The notes below the pieces were generated by a model. It had not been told where the DNA came from. It ran no database searches and saw only the letters and a program-made list of their open reading frames with translations. From a bacterium (GTDB lineage: Bacteria; SZUA-182), in the NCBI GenBank assembly GCA_003230635.1, contig QIFF01000061.1, positions 1-5,330 of the forward strand: 5,330 nucleotides of DNA, given 5' to 3'. The translations under genes and the position numbers were made by a program. Below, one piece after another: positions 1 to 5,330 of the stretch; the first letter of the stretch is position 1, and every line of letters starts with the position of its first letter.

Positions 1-555
1 CCCGATGAGGTGGTGATAGAGGTGAACGGGGTGGGTTATGGTTTGTGTGTCTCCCTGACCACCTTTTATCGGCTGCCTGAAGTCGGGGAAAGGGTTTTGC
101 TGCAGGTCTATACCCATGTGCGGGAGGATGCCTTACTGCTCTATGGCTTTCTTGACCGGGAGGAGAAGAGGGTTTTTAAACTCCTGCTGGAGGTGTCCAA
201 GATTGGGCCGCGCCTGGCGCGCAACATCCTTTCCGGTCTTTCTGCCGCAGAGTTGGCTCAGGCTATAAGTACGGAGGACGTGGCCAAAATCAGCGCCATT
301 CCCGGGGTAGGGCGCAAGACGGTGGAAAGAATGGTGATTGAGTTACGGGATAAAGTGGGGGCAATCAGCCCGGCGGATTTGTCCCTATCTAAACCCTCTA
401 TCCAACATGCCCAGGAGTCCGATGCGGTTTCGGCCCTGGTTAATCTGGGCTATAAAAAAGCTGCTGCTCAGAAAATGGTCAAAAGGGTGTTGGCGGAACA
501 AGAAGATCTGCCCCTGGAGGCCCTGATCAAAGAGGTGTTGCAACAATTGTCATAA
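1..555 (+). CDS. ruvA: Holliday junction branch migration protein RuvA (5' end cut by window)
   Basis: RuvA is the junction-binding subunit of the RuvAB branch migration machine, which acts on Holliday junctions in the cytoplasm during recombination and repair. The frame is open from base 1 and shows 184 residues; family members are about 190-205, so roughly 12-16 N-terminal residues lie upstream and the GTG at 10 is not the start. Domains in visible numbering: OB-fold end with NGVGY and TTFYRLPEVG, then YTHVRED and LLYGF (to about 50); helix-hairpin-helix 1 at 65-73 (VSKIGPRLA) and 2 at 97-111 (IPGVGRKTVERM), which contact the DNA backbone; a variable linker around 113-138; and the C-terminal RuvB-binding three-helix domain from about 140 (AVSALVNLGYKK). 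It ends with TAA at 553-555. ruvB, normally next in the ruv operon, does not follow; fabZ does. Family assignment is firm. Confidence 0.97.
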   Translation, partial: PDEVVIEVNGVGYGLCVSLTTFYRLPEVGERVLLQVYTHVREDALLLYGFLDREEKRVFKLLLEVSKIGPRLARNILSGLSAAELAQAISTEDVAKISAIPGVGRKTVERMVIELRDKVGAISPADLSLSKPSIQHAQESDAVSALVNLGYKKAAAQKMVKRVLAEQEDLPLEALIKEVLQQLS

Positions 556-563
556 GGAGCAGC

Positions 564-584
564 GTAGGGTGGGCTGTGCCCACC
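564..584. repeat. Palindromic intergenic repeat (GGTGGGC type)
   Basis: A perfect inverted repeat: arms GGTGGGC (568-574) and GCCCACC (578-584) around a TGT loop, preceded by GTAG. The motif resembles a GTAGGGTGGGC...GCCCACC element that I recall as scattered between genes in many bacterial genomes. The palindrome is seen directly; membership of a repeat family is from memory. No T-run follows, so it is not a standard terminator. It starts 9 bases after the ruvA stop. Confidence 0.6.
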
Positions 585-589
585 GCTCC

Positions 590-624
590 CCCTCACCCCA
601 ACCCTCTCCCCAGTGGGGAGAGGG
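590..624. repeat. Palindromic intergenic repeat (CCCTCTCCCC type)
   Basis: A CCCTCACCCCAA lead-in (590-601) is followed by a perfect 10-bp inverted repeat: CCCTCTCCCC (602-611), loop AGT, GGGGAGAGGG (615-624). It resembles a widespread short intergenic repeat of the CCCTCACCC...GGGAGAGGG kind known from many Gram-negative genomes (recalled, not searched). An A-run, not a T-run, follows on the + strand, so terminator function is unlikely. It lies five bases after another, different palindrome, in the short gap between ruvA and fabZ. Confidence 0.65.
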
Positions 625-637
625 AGAAAAAAAGCAC

Positions 638-643
638 AAGGAG
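638..643 (+). promoter_or_regulatory. Ribosome binding site that sets the fabZ start
   Basis: AAGGAG lies 8 bases before the ATG at 652. It decides between that ATG and an in-frame GTG at 613, which sits inside the preceding palindrome and would add 13 residues (Arg/Lys-rich) not expected in FabZ. Confidence 0.75.
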
Positions 644-651
644 TATTTGGC

Positions 652-1086
652 ATGCTGAGCGTTGAAGAAATCATGGAAATCTTGCCCCACCGGCCACCGT
701 TTTTACTGGTTGACCGCATCCTGGAGATGGAACTGAACAAGCGCATTGTGGGGATTAAAAACGTTACCGTAAATGAACCCTTTTTTGCCGGCCACTTTCC
801 GGGCAAACCGATTATGCCCGGGGTGCTGATTATTGAAACCATGGCCCAGGTGGCAGGGGTATTATATATTAAGTCTGTTATGGGAGAGAGGGGAGATAAG
901 CTCCTCTACTTTATGGGAATGGATAAAGTCAAGTTCCGGCGCCAGGTGGTGCCCGGGGATCAATTACGCATAGAGGTGGATGTTCTTAACCGCCATAAAC
1001 GGGGCTGGAAAGTGCGTGGAAAGGCTTTTGTCGAGGGCAAGCTGGCGGTGGAGGGCGAGTTGCTGGCCTTCGTGGGGGACAGATAA
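652..1086 (+). CDS. fabZ: 3-hydroxyacyl-[ACP] dehydratase FabZ
   Basis: FabZ dehydrates (R)-3-hydroxyacyl-ACP to trans-2-enoyl-ACP in the cytoplasmic type II fatty acid cycle. The product is 144 residues, normal for the family. The ATG at 652 is chosen because it gives the typical MLSVEEIMEILPHRPPFLLV-type start and has AAGGAG eight bases upstream. Visible signatures: LPHRPPFLLVDR at 11-22; GHFPGKPIMPGV at 47-58 with the catalytic histidine H48 (E. coli H54); LIIETMAQ at 59-66 with the catalytic glutamate E62 (E. coli E68). These fit a hot-dog fold enzyme. The stop codon directly touches the lpxA start, so the two are surely co-transcribed and probably translationally coupled. This is the usual pairing, as both enzymes draw on the same 3-hydroxyacyl-ACP pool. 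FabA is excluded by the short length and the glutamate in the active site. Confidence 0.97.
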   Translation: MLSVEEIMEILPHRPPFLLVDRILEMELNKRIVGIKNVTVNEPFFAGHFPGKPIMPGVLIIETMAQVAGVLYIKSVMGERGDKLLYFMGMDKVKFRRQVVPGDQLRIEVDVLNRHKRGWKVRGKAFVEGKLAVEGELLAFVGDR

Positions 1087-1860
1087 ATGCAAATTCATCC
1101 TACGGCGATAGTTCATTCCAGTGTCGGCCTGGGGGAAGGGGTGGAAATCGGCCCCTATGCCATCGTTGAAGAGGATGTGCAAATAGGCGACGGCACTCAT
1201 ATCGGCAGCCATGCAGTGGTGGGCAGTTATACCACAATTGGTTGTAACTGCCGGATTTTCCCCCATGCGGTGATCGGCATGCCTCCCCAGGACTTGAAAT
1301 TTAAGGGAGAAAAAACCACCCTTACCATCGGGGATAATACGATTATTCGCGAATTCGCTAGTCTCCACCGCGGCACCGTTGAAGGTGGCGGCGAGACAGT
1401 GGTGGGGGCCGATAATTTTATTATGGCTTATGTTCATCTGGCTCATGATTGCCATTTAGGCAAGCATGTAATTATAGCTAATGTAGCTAATTTAGCCGGA
1501 CACATTACAGTAGAAGATTATGCGATTATTGGGGGTTTAACCGCCATACATCAGTTTGTGCGCATTGGGGCCTATGCCATAGTAGGCGGTGCTTCGGGGA
1601 TTCCCAAGGATATAGTGCCCTATGCAATGGCTTCCGGCAACCGGGTACAAATCCAGGGACTGAACCTGATCGGACTGAAGCGGCATGGTTTTTCTGAGGA
1701 AGATATTAAGACCCTTAGGAGTGCTTATAAGTTGCTTTTTAAGTCCGATTTGAATACCAGCCAAGCCCTGGAGGCGATTGAAGAGCAGGGGATAAACGGC
1801 CCTGTTATAGACAGCTTAGTAAACTTTATTAAAAACTCCGAGCGGGGAATTTGTAAATAA
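1087..1860 (+). CDS. lpxA: UDP-N-acetylglucosamine O-acyltransferase LpxA
   Basis: LpxA catalyses the first step of lipid A synthesis, moving a 3-hydroxyacyl chain from ACP to the 3-OH of UDP-GlcNAc, as a cytoplasmic left-handed beta-helix trimer. At 257 residues it is close to E. coli's 262. Hexapeptide repeats (VGLGEGVEIGPYA and similar) fill about 1-180, and the C-terminal helical part starts near GLNLIGLKRHGFSEE (191-205). Aligned by eye to E. coli: catalytic H125 = H120 in HLAHDC (117-122), D126 = D121, H122 = H117, H144 = H139, H160 = H155. The acyl-chain ruler residue G173 = G168, which favours a long chain. In the nucleotide-binding stretch, R204 is kept as R199, while E200 and R205 are I195 and H200. 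It begins immediately after the fabZ stop, with GGGGGA (1074-1079) as a possible ribosome binding site inside fabZ. lpxB or lpxI, often next, is absent. Confidence 0.97.
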   Translation: MQIHPTAIVHSSVGLGEGVEIGPYAIVEEDVQIGDGTHIGSHAVVGSYTTIGCNCRIFPHAVIGMPPQDLKFKGEKTTLTIGDNTIIREFASLHRGTVEGGGETVVGADNFIMAYVHLAHDCHLGKHVIIANVANLAGHITVEDYAIIGGLTAIHQFVRIGAYAIVGGASGIPKDIVPYAMASGNRVQIQGLNLIGLKRHGFSEEDIKTLRSAYKLLFKSDLNTSQALEAIEEQGINGPVIDSLVNFIKNSERGICK

Positions 1861-1862
1861 CA

Positions 1863-1887
1863 CTTAACCACAGAGGGCACGGAGAAA
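1863..1887. repeat. Possible dispersed repeat fragment (AACCACAGAGG type)
   Basis: The segment around TTAACCACAGAGG and CACGGAGAAA, just after lpxA, resembles an AACCACAGAGGACACAGAG-type sequence that recurs between genes in many bacteria. It has an internal near-repeat (CAGAGG, CGGAGA) but no strong hairpin. The family match is from memory. Confidence 0.4.
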
Positions 1888-1896
1888 CATAAAAAA

Positions 1897-1917
1897 ACAG
1901 TCATCGGTCAACAGTCG
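1897..1917. repeat. Three degenerate tandem heptamers
   Basis: Three consecutive seven-base units fit WCRGTCR: ACAGTCA (1897-1903), TCGGTCA (1904-1910) and ACAGTCG (1911-1917). They end two bases before the antitoxin's Shine-Dalgarno. They could be a low-copy remnant of a dispersed repeat or a binding site for the antitoxin; the sequence does not decide between these. Confidence 0.5.
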
Positions 1918-1918
1918 C

Positions 1919-1926
1919 AGGAGGTG
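1919..1926 (+). promoter_or_regulatory. Strong ribosome binding site of the antitoxin gene
   Basis: AGGAGGTG is a near-perfect anti-16S match, with its GGAGG core 10 bases before the ATG at 1935. It is much stronger than anything ahead of the toxin start, as expected if antitoxin must be made in excess. Confidence 0.8.
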
Positions 1927-1934
1927 ATTAAGGC

Positions 1935-2150
1935 ATGCCAAGAGTCATACCAAAAGGGGAAAGCCCGGTATTTTTAACAGACCCCAAGGGTAAAAAACTA
2001 GGGGTAGTCTTCTCTATGAAGGAATATAAGAGGTTTATGGAAATCCTGGAGGATGCCCATGATATAGCCCTGGCTGATAAAAGGATAAAAGAACCCGCCA
2101 TAGACCAGGAGGAGTTGGATAAGGAACTAAAGAGACATGGCATCCTATAA
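1935..2150 (+). CDS. Type II antitoxin, short Phd/YefM-like protein
   Basis: This 71-residue, charged protein is probably the antitoxin that binds and blocks the toxin encoded just downstream. The strand pattern PVFLTDPKGKKLGVVFSMKEYKRF-like at about 11-34 matches the region of Phd/YefM proteins where a beta strand (here LGVVF) is followed by an acidic/Tyr helix. The rest (EILEDAHDIALADKR, then EELDKELKRHGIL) looks like the extended C-terminal toxin-wrapping helix. It lacks the usual first helix of Phd (about 15-20 residues before the strand), so it is a shortened form or a separate RelE-linked family. The start is fixed by AGGAGGTG at 1919-1926. Its 3' end overlaps the toxin start by 14 bases. 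The pair is about 43-44% GC by hand count of sample lines, below neighbouring genes, in keeping with transfer. Function is inferred from context and weak motif similarity. Confidence 0.75.
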   Translation: MPRVIPKGESPVFLTDPKGKKLGVVFSMKEYKRFMEILEDAHDIALADKRIKEPAIDQEELDKELKRHGIL

Positions 2151-2415
2151 GATTACTTACGCCAAAAGTTTCCTAAGAGATTTGCTGGAAAACTTTTCCA
2201 AGCAAGAGGCCAAGATAATCCGCAAGGCTGCCCTGAGCTTAGCCAAGAAACCTCATCCAGCCAACTCCAAGTTAATCCACCAAGCCAAGCTATATTACCG
2301 CTTAAAGTTCAAAGAACCAAATGTAAGAATTATTTACCATGCCAATGACCGTGCCAAAAAGGTAGCGATTTTATATGTCAGACGGAGAGGGCCGGAAACG
2401 TATAAAAACATCTAA
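2137..2415 (+). CDS. Type II toxin of the RelE/ParE superfamily (RelE-like)
   Basis: This 92-residue basic protein is a RelE/ParE-fold toxin, most likely a ribosome-dependent mRNA endonuclease. Two N-terminal helices (about 9-37, SFLRDLLENFSKQEAKIIRK-like) precede the strand core: YYRLKFK (53-59), VRIIYHA (63-69) and VAILYVRRRGPETY (76-89). By eye against E. coli RelE, the functional residues K52, K54, R61, R81 and Y87 line up with R55, K57, R64, R83 and Y89, so the set of basic residues plus the terminal tyrosine is preserved. This favours RNase activity over a ParE-type gyrase poison, though assignment by eye is tentative. The ATG at 2137 lies within the antitoxin's last codons (14-base overlap, different frame). 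Only a weak AAGGA (2121-2125) precedes it, so translation probably depends on the upstream gene. It ends 25 bases before the next gene. Confidence 0.85.
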   Translation: MASYKITYAKSFLRDLLENFSKQEAKIIRKAALSLAKKPHPANSKLIHQAKLYYRLKFKEPNVRIIYHANDRAKKVAILYVRRRGPETYKNI

Positions 2416-2440
2416 GGGGCACCCGAAAAGGAAGTGCGGG

Positions 2441-5330
2441 ATGAGGATGGATGAGCAAAGGAGATGGGGCGGGATGATTGCCTGCCTCTGCCTGACAATT
2501 TTGTTCTTATTGCTTGGCACGCCTGGGAATGGGCAGGGGGGGGAATTTGCCAGCGCTAAAGATCAATTTGGCTTTGCCGAGAAACTATATAAAGACGAGT
2601 TTTATGACCTGGCAGGGGGGCAGTTTGTCCAGTTGCTAAGGGATTTTCCCCAGTCCCCTGAGGCTGAGCGGGCACTCTTTTATGCGGCGGATTGCCAGTA
2701 CCGCTTAAAGGATTATTCAGGGGCGGCTGTTTCCTACCAACAAATCTTGCAGCAGGCCCCGGAGCATCCCAAGCGAGAGGAATTTTTCTGGCGGTTGATA
2801 GATTCCCTGTACCAACTCCAGGATTACCCAGCGGCCCTGCCCGCCTTCCAGCAGTTTGTGACCGATTATCCCGAGAGTGACTACCTGTCCCAGCTTCCGC
2901 AGCGCCGGGGAGATCTCAAGCTCAAAAAAGCTAATGACTTATATGAGCAAAAGGATTATGCCCAGGCGGTGCAGACTTACCAAAATTTGGCGGCCGAGAA
3001 AAACCTAAAGCTGCCCCAGGCCGAAATCCAGTATAAAATCGGTAGTTGTTTTTTCTCCCTGAAGGACTATCCTCAGACTATTAAAGCCTACCGCCGACTG
3101 CTGAAGCAGTTCCCGGAAACCCCCCAGTTAGAGATTGTATTGCACCAGTTGGGTTTGGCCTGTTACGAGGCGGCTGATTACGCAGCCTCTATCCAATACC
3201 TGAACCGTTTTCTGGACAAGTTCCCCCAGGGCAAGGAGCAGGACACAGTACGCTATGTCCTGAGCTGGGCCTATTACCGGGCCGGTCAGTATCGGGAGGC
3301 GCTGGAGGTGTTTAATGAGGTTGCGGTTGAAGAGGGGGAAAAGCCGCAGTTGACCCAGGAAAAACTTTTTGAGCAGGGGTATAATTCTTTCCACGAGCAG
3401 GATTACCGCCAGGCCATAAAAAGCTGGCAGGAATTGCTCAAATTACAGCCCCCGCCCCGCCTGGCCAGCCTGACTTACCAATTGACGGCCAAGGCTTACT
3501 TTGCCCTCCAGGAAGACGATGCAGCGGTTGCCGCCCTGCAAACCCTGGTTAAGGAATATCCCCAGCACAGGCTGGCCGCTGAAAGCTATTTCCTGATTGG
3601 GCAAAATTACTACCGGCGCCAGTTTTATTCATTAGCCTTAGAGCCTTTTCGCCGGGTTATCAGCCATGACCCCTTGGGGCGGCGGGCGGCTGAGGCCCAG
3701 TTTATGCTGGGGGAGGTTAATTTTCAGCTCAAGCGGTTTGACCAGGCCCTGGGCGCCTATCAGGTTTTGCTCAGCAAGTACCCTTTCAGTCGCTTGTTGG
3801 CTCAGGCTTATTGGAAGGCGGGCGAAGCCGCCTACTGGCTCAAGCGCTATCCGGCGGCAATCAAGAACTATGCCCTGCTGATTAAAAATTTCTCTCACAG
3901 TCCCTGGGCCGACGATGCTCAGTACAAAACCGGCTTGGGTTACCTGCGACTGGGCAATTATGACTACGCCCTCACCGTCTGGCGGGAATTGTTGAAGCAG
4001 TTCCCCGAGAGCGAGTATGCCGCCCGCAGCCAGTTTCAAATCGCAGAAACCCTTTATTTGCAGGGGAACTATCAGGAGGGGTCGGCGGCTTTTCAGCGGG
4101 TAATCAGTGGGTATCTGGATGAGAACCTTACCGCCCGGGCCAAGCTGCGGGTGGCGGTCGGGCGCTATAAGCAGGGGGAGTATGCTCTGGCCTTCAAGGC
4201 CCTGGACAAAATCATGACCGATTATCCGGACAGCGAGCTGGCCCGGGAGGCCCTCTATTGGAAGGGTTGGGTGGCGACCAGGCAGGAAAACTGGAAAGCG
4301 TCCAATAAACATTTTCTGGTATATCTTTCGCAGTACCCGGAGAGTGAGTTGTCTTTGCCCGCTCTCTGGAGGGTGGCCCGCAACTATGTCGCCCTGCGCA
4401 AGTATAAGCAGGCCATTCAGAAGATTCAAGAATTGACAGCCAATTTTCCCAACAACCCCTTCAGCGCCCAGGCGGAAGAATTACTCCAGCAGGCGCGGCT
4501 GCGCCAGGGGCAATACCGCCAGATTTTGGAAGCTTCACCGCTGTTTGTGCGTAGCAATCCCACTACCCTTGCCAATATTGAGGCTTATTGGGAGCAAGGG
4601 GAGAAACTCTTTGCCCGTCGGTTGTACAGTGAAGCGCGCCAGCTTTACCAGGAGGTGCTGGTCAGTTTTTCCCGGCACCCAAACGTGGACCGGGCCCAAT
4701 TTATGCTGGCCGAATCCCTGCGCAGGGAAAACAAATTGCCGGCGGCGGCGGGTGAATACCGAACTCTGGTTGAGCGCTATCCCCGCAGCAAATACCTGCC
4801 CCAGGCTTATTACCAACTGGCCAGTATCAAGTATTATGCGGACGATTACCGCCGGGCCATTCCCCTTTATGAAAAGGTCCTGGCCTCCCCTGGGGTAGCT
4901 GTGCAAATCGCCGCCCCGGCCCAATATTTTATCGGTATCTGCTATCAGCAACTGCAAAATCTGCCAGCGCTAACCAAAGCCTTCCAGAAGGTGGTTACCG
5001 ATTTTGGGGATTATTCCTTCCCCGGAGAAGAGAGGCTGCAAATCGGCCTGTATTTGCAAAAGCATCGCCGGTATGAGTCGGCGATTAAGGCCTACCGCCA
5101 GGTGCTGCGCCACTCCAAGCACCGGGTGATGAGGACCGAGGCCCAGTACTGGATCGGGGAGTGCTATCAATTGCAGAAGCAATACAAGCAGGCGATTGTG
5201 GAGTATTTAAAGGTAACTTATCTGCACTCGGAGGATGATATGTGGGCGATTACCGCCCGCTTCAAGGCCGGGGAGGCTTACCAGAACCTGGGGCAGTGGG
5301 AAGAGGCGATTAAGCTTTATCAAAAGATTG
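2441..5330 (+). CDS. Very long exported TPR-repeat protein (3' end beyond window)
   Basis: The frame stays open from the ATG at 2441 to the window end: 963 residues with no stop. AAGGA (2428-2432), 8 bases upstream, supports this start. ATG 2447 is a close alternative; ATG 2474 would remove the basic n-region. The N-terminus reads as a Sec signal peptide: MRMDEQRRWGG, hydrophobic core MIACLCLTILFLLLG (12-26), then a Gly-rich end with likely cleavage around 33-39. No convincing lipobox is present. From about 43 onward the protein is TPR after TPR, 25 units, each with A/G at helix A position 8, an aromatic, A in helix B (YxxA) and a closing FPxS/YPxS. The nearest relatives in style are periplasmic BamD/YbgF-type (TPR_6-like) repeats, so a scaffold role in the periplasm or at the outer membrane is plausible. 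Unit 18 (about 674-709) is degenerate. No enzyme domain is visible. The specific function is not recognised. Confidence 0.93.
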   Translation, partial: MRMDEQRRWGGMIACLCLTILFLLLGTPGNGQGGEFASAKDQFGFAEKLYKDEFYDLAGGQFVQLLRDFPQSPEAERALFYAADCQYRLKDYSGAAVSYQQILQQAPEHPKREEFFWRLIDSLYQLQDYPAALPAFQQFVTDYPESDYLSQLPQRRGDLKLKKANDLYEQKDYAQAVQTYQNLAAEKNLKLPQAEIQYKIGSCFFSLKDYPQTIKAYRRLLKQFPETPQLEIVLHQLGLACYEAADYAASIQYLNRFLDKFPQGKEQDTVRYVLSWAYYRAGQYREALEVFNEVAVEEGEKPQLTQEKLFEQGYNSFHEQDYRQAIKSWQELLKLQPPPRLASLTYQLTAKAYFALQEDDAAVAALQTLVKEYPQHRLAAESYFLIGQNYYRRQFYSLALEPFRRVISHDPLGRRAAEAQFMLGEVNFQLKRFDQALGAYQVLLSKYPFSRLLAQAYWKAGEAAYWLKRYPAAIKNYALLIKNFSHSPWADDAQYKTGLGYLRLGNYDYALTVWRELLKQFPESEYAARSQFQIAETLYLQGNYQEGSAAFQRVISGYLDENLTARAKLRVAVGRYKQGEYALAFKALDKIMTDYPDSELAREALYWKGWVATRQENWKASNKHFLVYLSQYPESELSLPALWRVARNYVALRKYKQAIQKIQELTANFPNNPFSAQAEELLQQARLRQGQYRQILEASPLFVRSNPTTLANIEAYWEQGEKLFARRLYSEARQLYQEVLVSFSRHPNVDRAQFMLAESLRRENKLPAAAGEYRTLVERYPRSKYLPQAYYQLASIKYYADDYRRAIPLYEKVLASPGVAVQIAAPAQYFIGICYQQLQNLPALTKAFQKVVTDFGDYSFPGEERLQIGLYLQKHRRYESAIKAYRQVLRHSKHRVMRTEAQYWIGECYQLQKQYKQAIVEYLKVTYLHSEDDMWAITARFKAGEAYQNLGQWEEAIKLYQKI
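2536..2543 (+). repeat. G8 homopolymer in the TPR gene just after the signal peptide
   Basis: Eight consecutive G residues fall in codons 32-35 of the TPR gene. Loss of one G leads to TAA at 2637-2639; gain of one leads to TAA at 2557-2559. A second run, G6, lies at 2615-2620. The tract is seen directly; slippage is inference. Confidence 0.9.

Noticed and set aside
602..640. Rho-independent terminator formed by the 10-bp palindrome
   Set aside because: The stem is strong, but the + strand continues with an A run, and the minus strand has its T run on the wrong side of the stem.
613..651. Upstream GTG start for fabZ
   Set aside because: It starts inside the palindrome loop, adds 13 residues not typical of FabZ, and ignores the well-placed AAGGAG before the ATG at 652.
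964..1455. Minus-strand open frames opposite fabZ and lpxA (964-1455, also 468-842 and 1537-1764)
   Set aside because: Shadows of firmly identified genes; no domain pattern of their own.
2420..2443. Hairpin (CACCCG with CGGG-A-TG) that could hide the TPR gene start
   Set aside because: Only a short bulged stem with an 11-base loop that leaves the ribosome binding site unpaired; too weak to claim as regulation.
2474..2500. Lipoprotein signal (MIAC or LCLC cysteines) in the TPR protein
   Set aside because: The cysteines sit at the start of the hydrophobic core, not at its end, and do not fit an [LVI][ASTVI][GAS]C lipobox after an h-region.
2692..2880. Small + strand frame inside the TPR gene (also 3666-3881 and 4545-4898)
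   Set aside because: Out-of-frame readings within the repeats, rich in Pro/Arg/Gly, no ribosome binding site or motif.
3638..4429. Long minus-strand open frame (about 263 codons) opposite the TPR gene, with similar shorter ones at 3128-3394, 4535-4957 and 4970-5182
   Set aside because: They lie antisense to a continuous, clearly TPR-patterned frame, and their open length follows from its G/C-ending codons. Their translations show no recognisable domain.

Overview
The window (about 5.3 kb, every gene on the + strand) comes from a Gram-negative bacterium: it carries fabZ and lpxA, the fatty-acid dehydratase and the first enzyme of lipid A synthesis. Base composition is moderately GC-rich with many NNG/NNC codons. 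The gene mix, including a very long exported TPR protein, would suit a Desulfobacterota-like (deltaproteobacterial) genome. That placement is a weak inference; nothing here fixes the taxon.

Layout. (1) 1-555: ruvA, cut at its 5' end by the window edge. (2) 556-651: a short gap with two different palindromic repeats side by side, then the fabZ ribosome binding site. (3) 652-1860: fabZ and lpxA, abutting with no spacer. (4) 1861-1934: a gap with fragments that look like dispersed intergenic repeats, ending in a strong Shine-Dalgarno. (5) 1935-2415: an overlapping type II toxin-antitoxin pair (short Phd/YefM-like antitoxin, RelE-like toxin), more AT-rich than its surroundings. (6) 2441-5330: a very long open frame that leaves the window, coding for an exported protein made almost entirely of TPR repeats (963 residues visible, 25 units).

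How the genes relate. FabZ and LpxA both use (R)-3-hydroxyacyl-ACP, so their coupling sets the split between phospholipid and lipid A synthesis. Usual partners are missing on both sides: ruvB does not follow ruvA, and lpxB or lpxI does not follow lpxA. Both breaks hold repeat-like sequence, and the second also holds the toxin-antitoxin pair, so the order looks assembled by rearrangement. The TPR protein probably works in the periplasm or at the inner face of the outer membrane as a scaffold; its exact role cannot be read from the sequence.

The most unusual signals are the near-constant 37-residue (111-bp) spacing of the TPR units, two G runs (G8 and G6) at the 5' end of that gene where a one-base slip in the G8 would end translation early, and the two adjacent palindromes at the ruvA-fabZ junction. 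No RNA gene, CRISPR array or transposase gene was seen, and there is no gene-free stretch longer than 100 bases.
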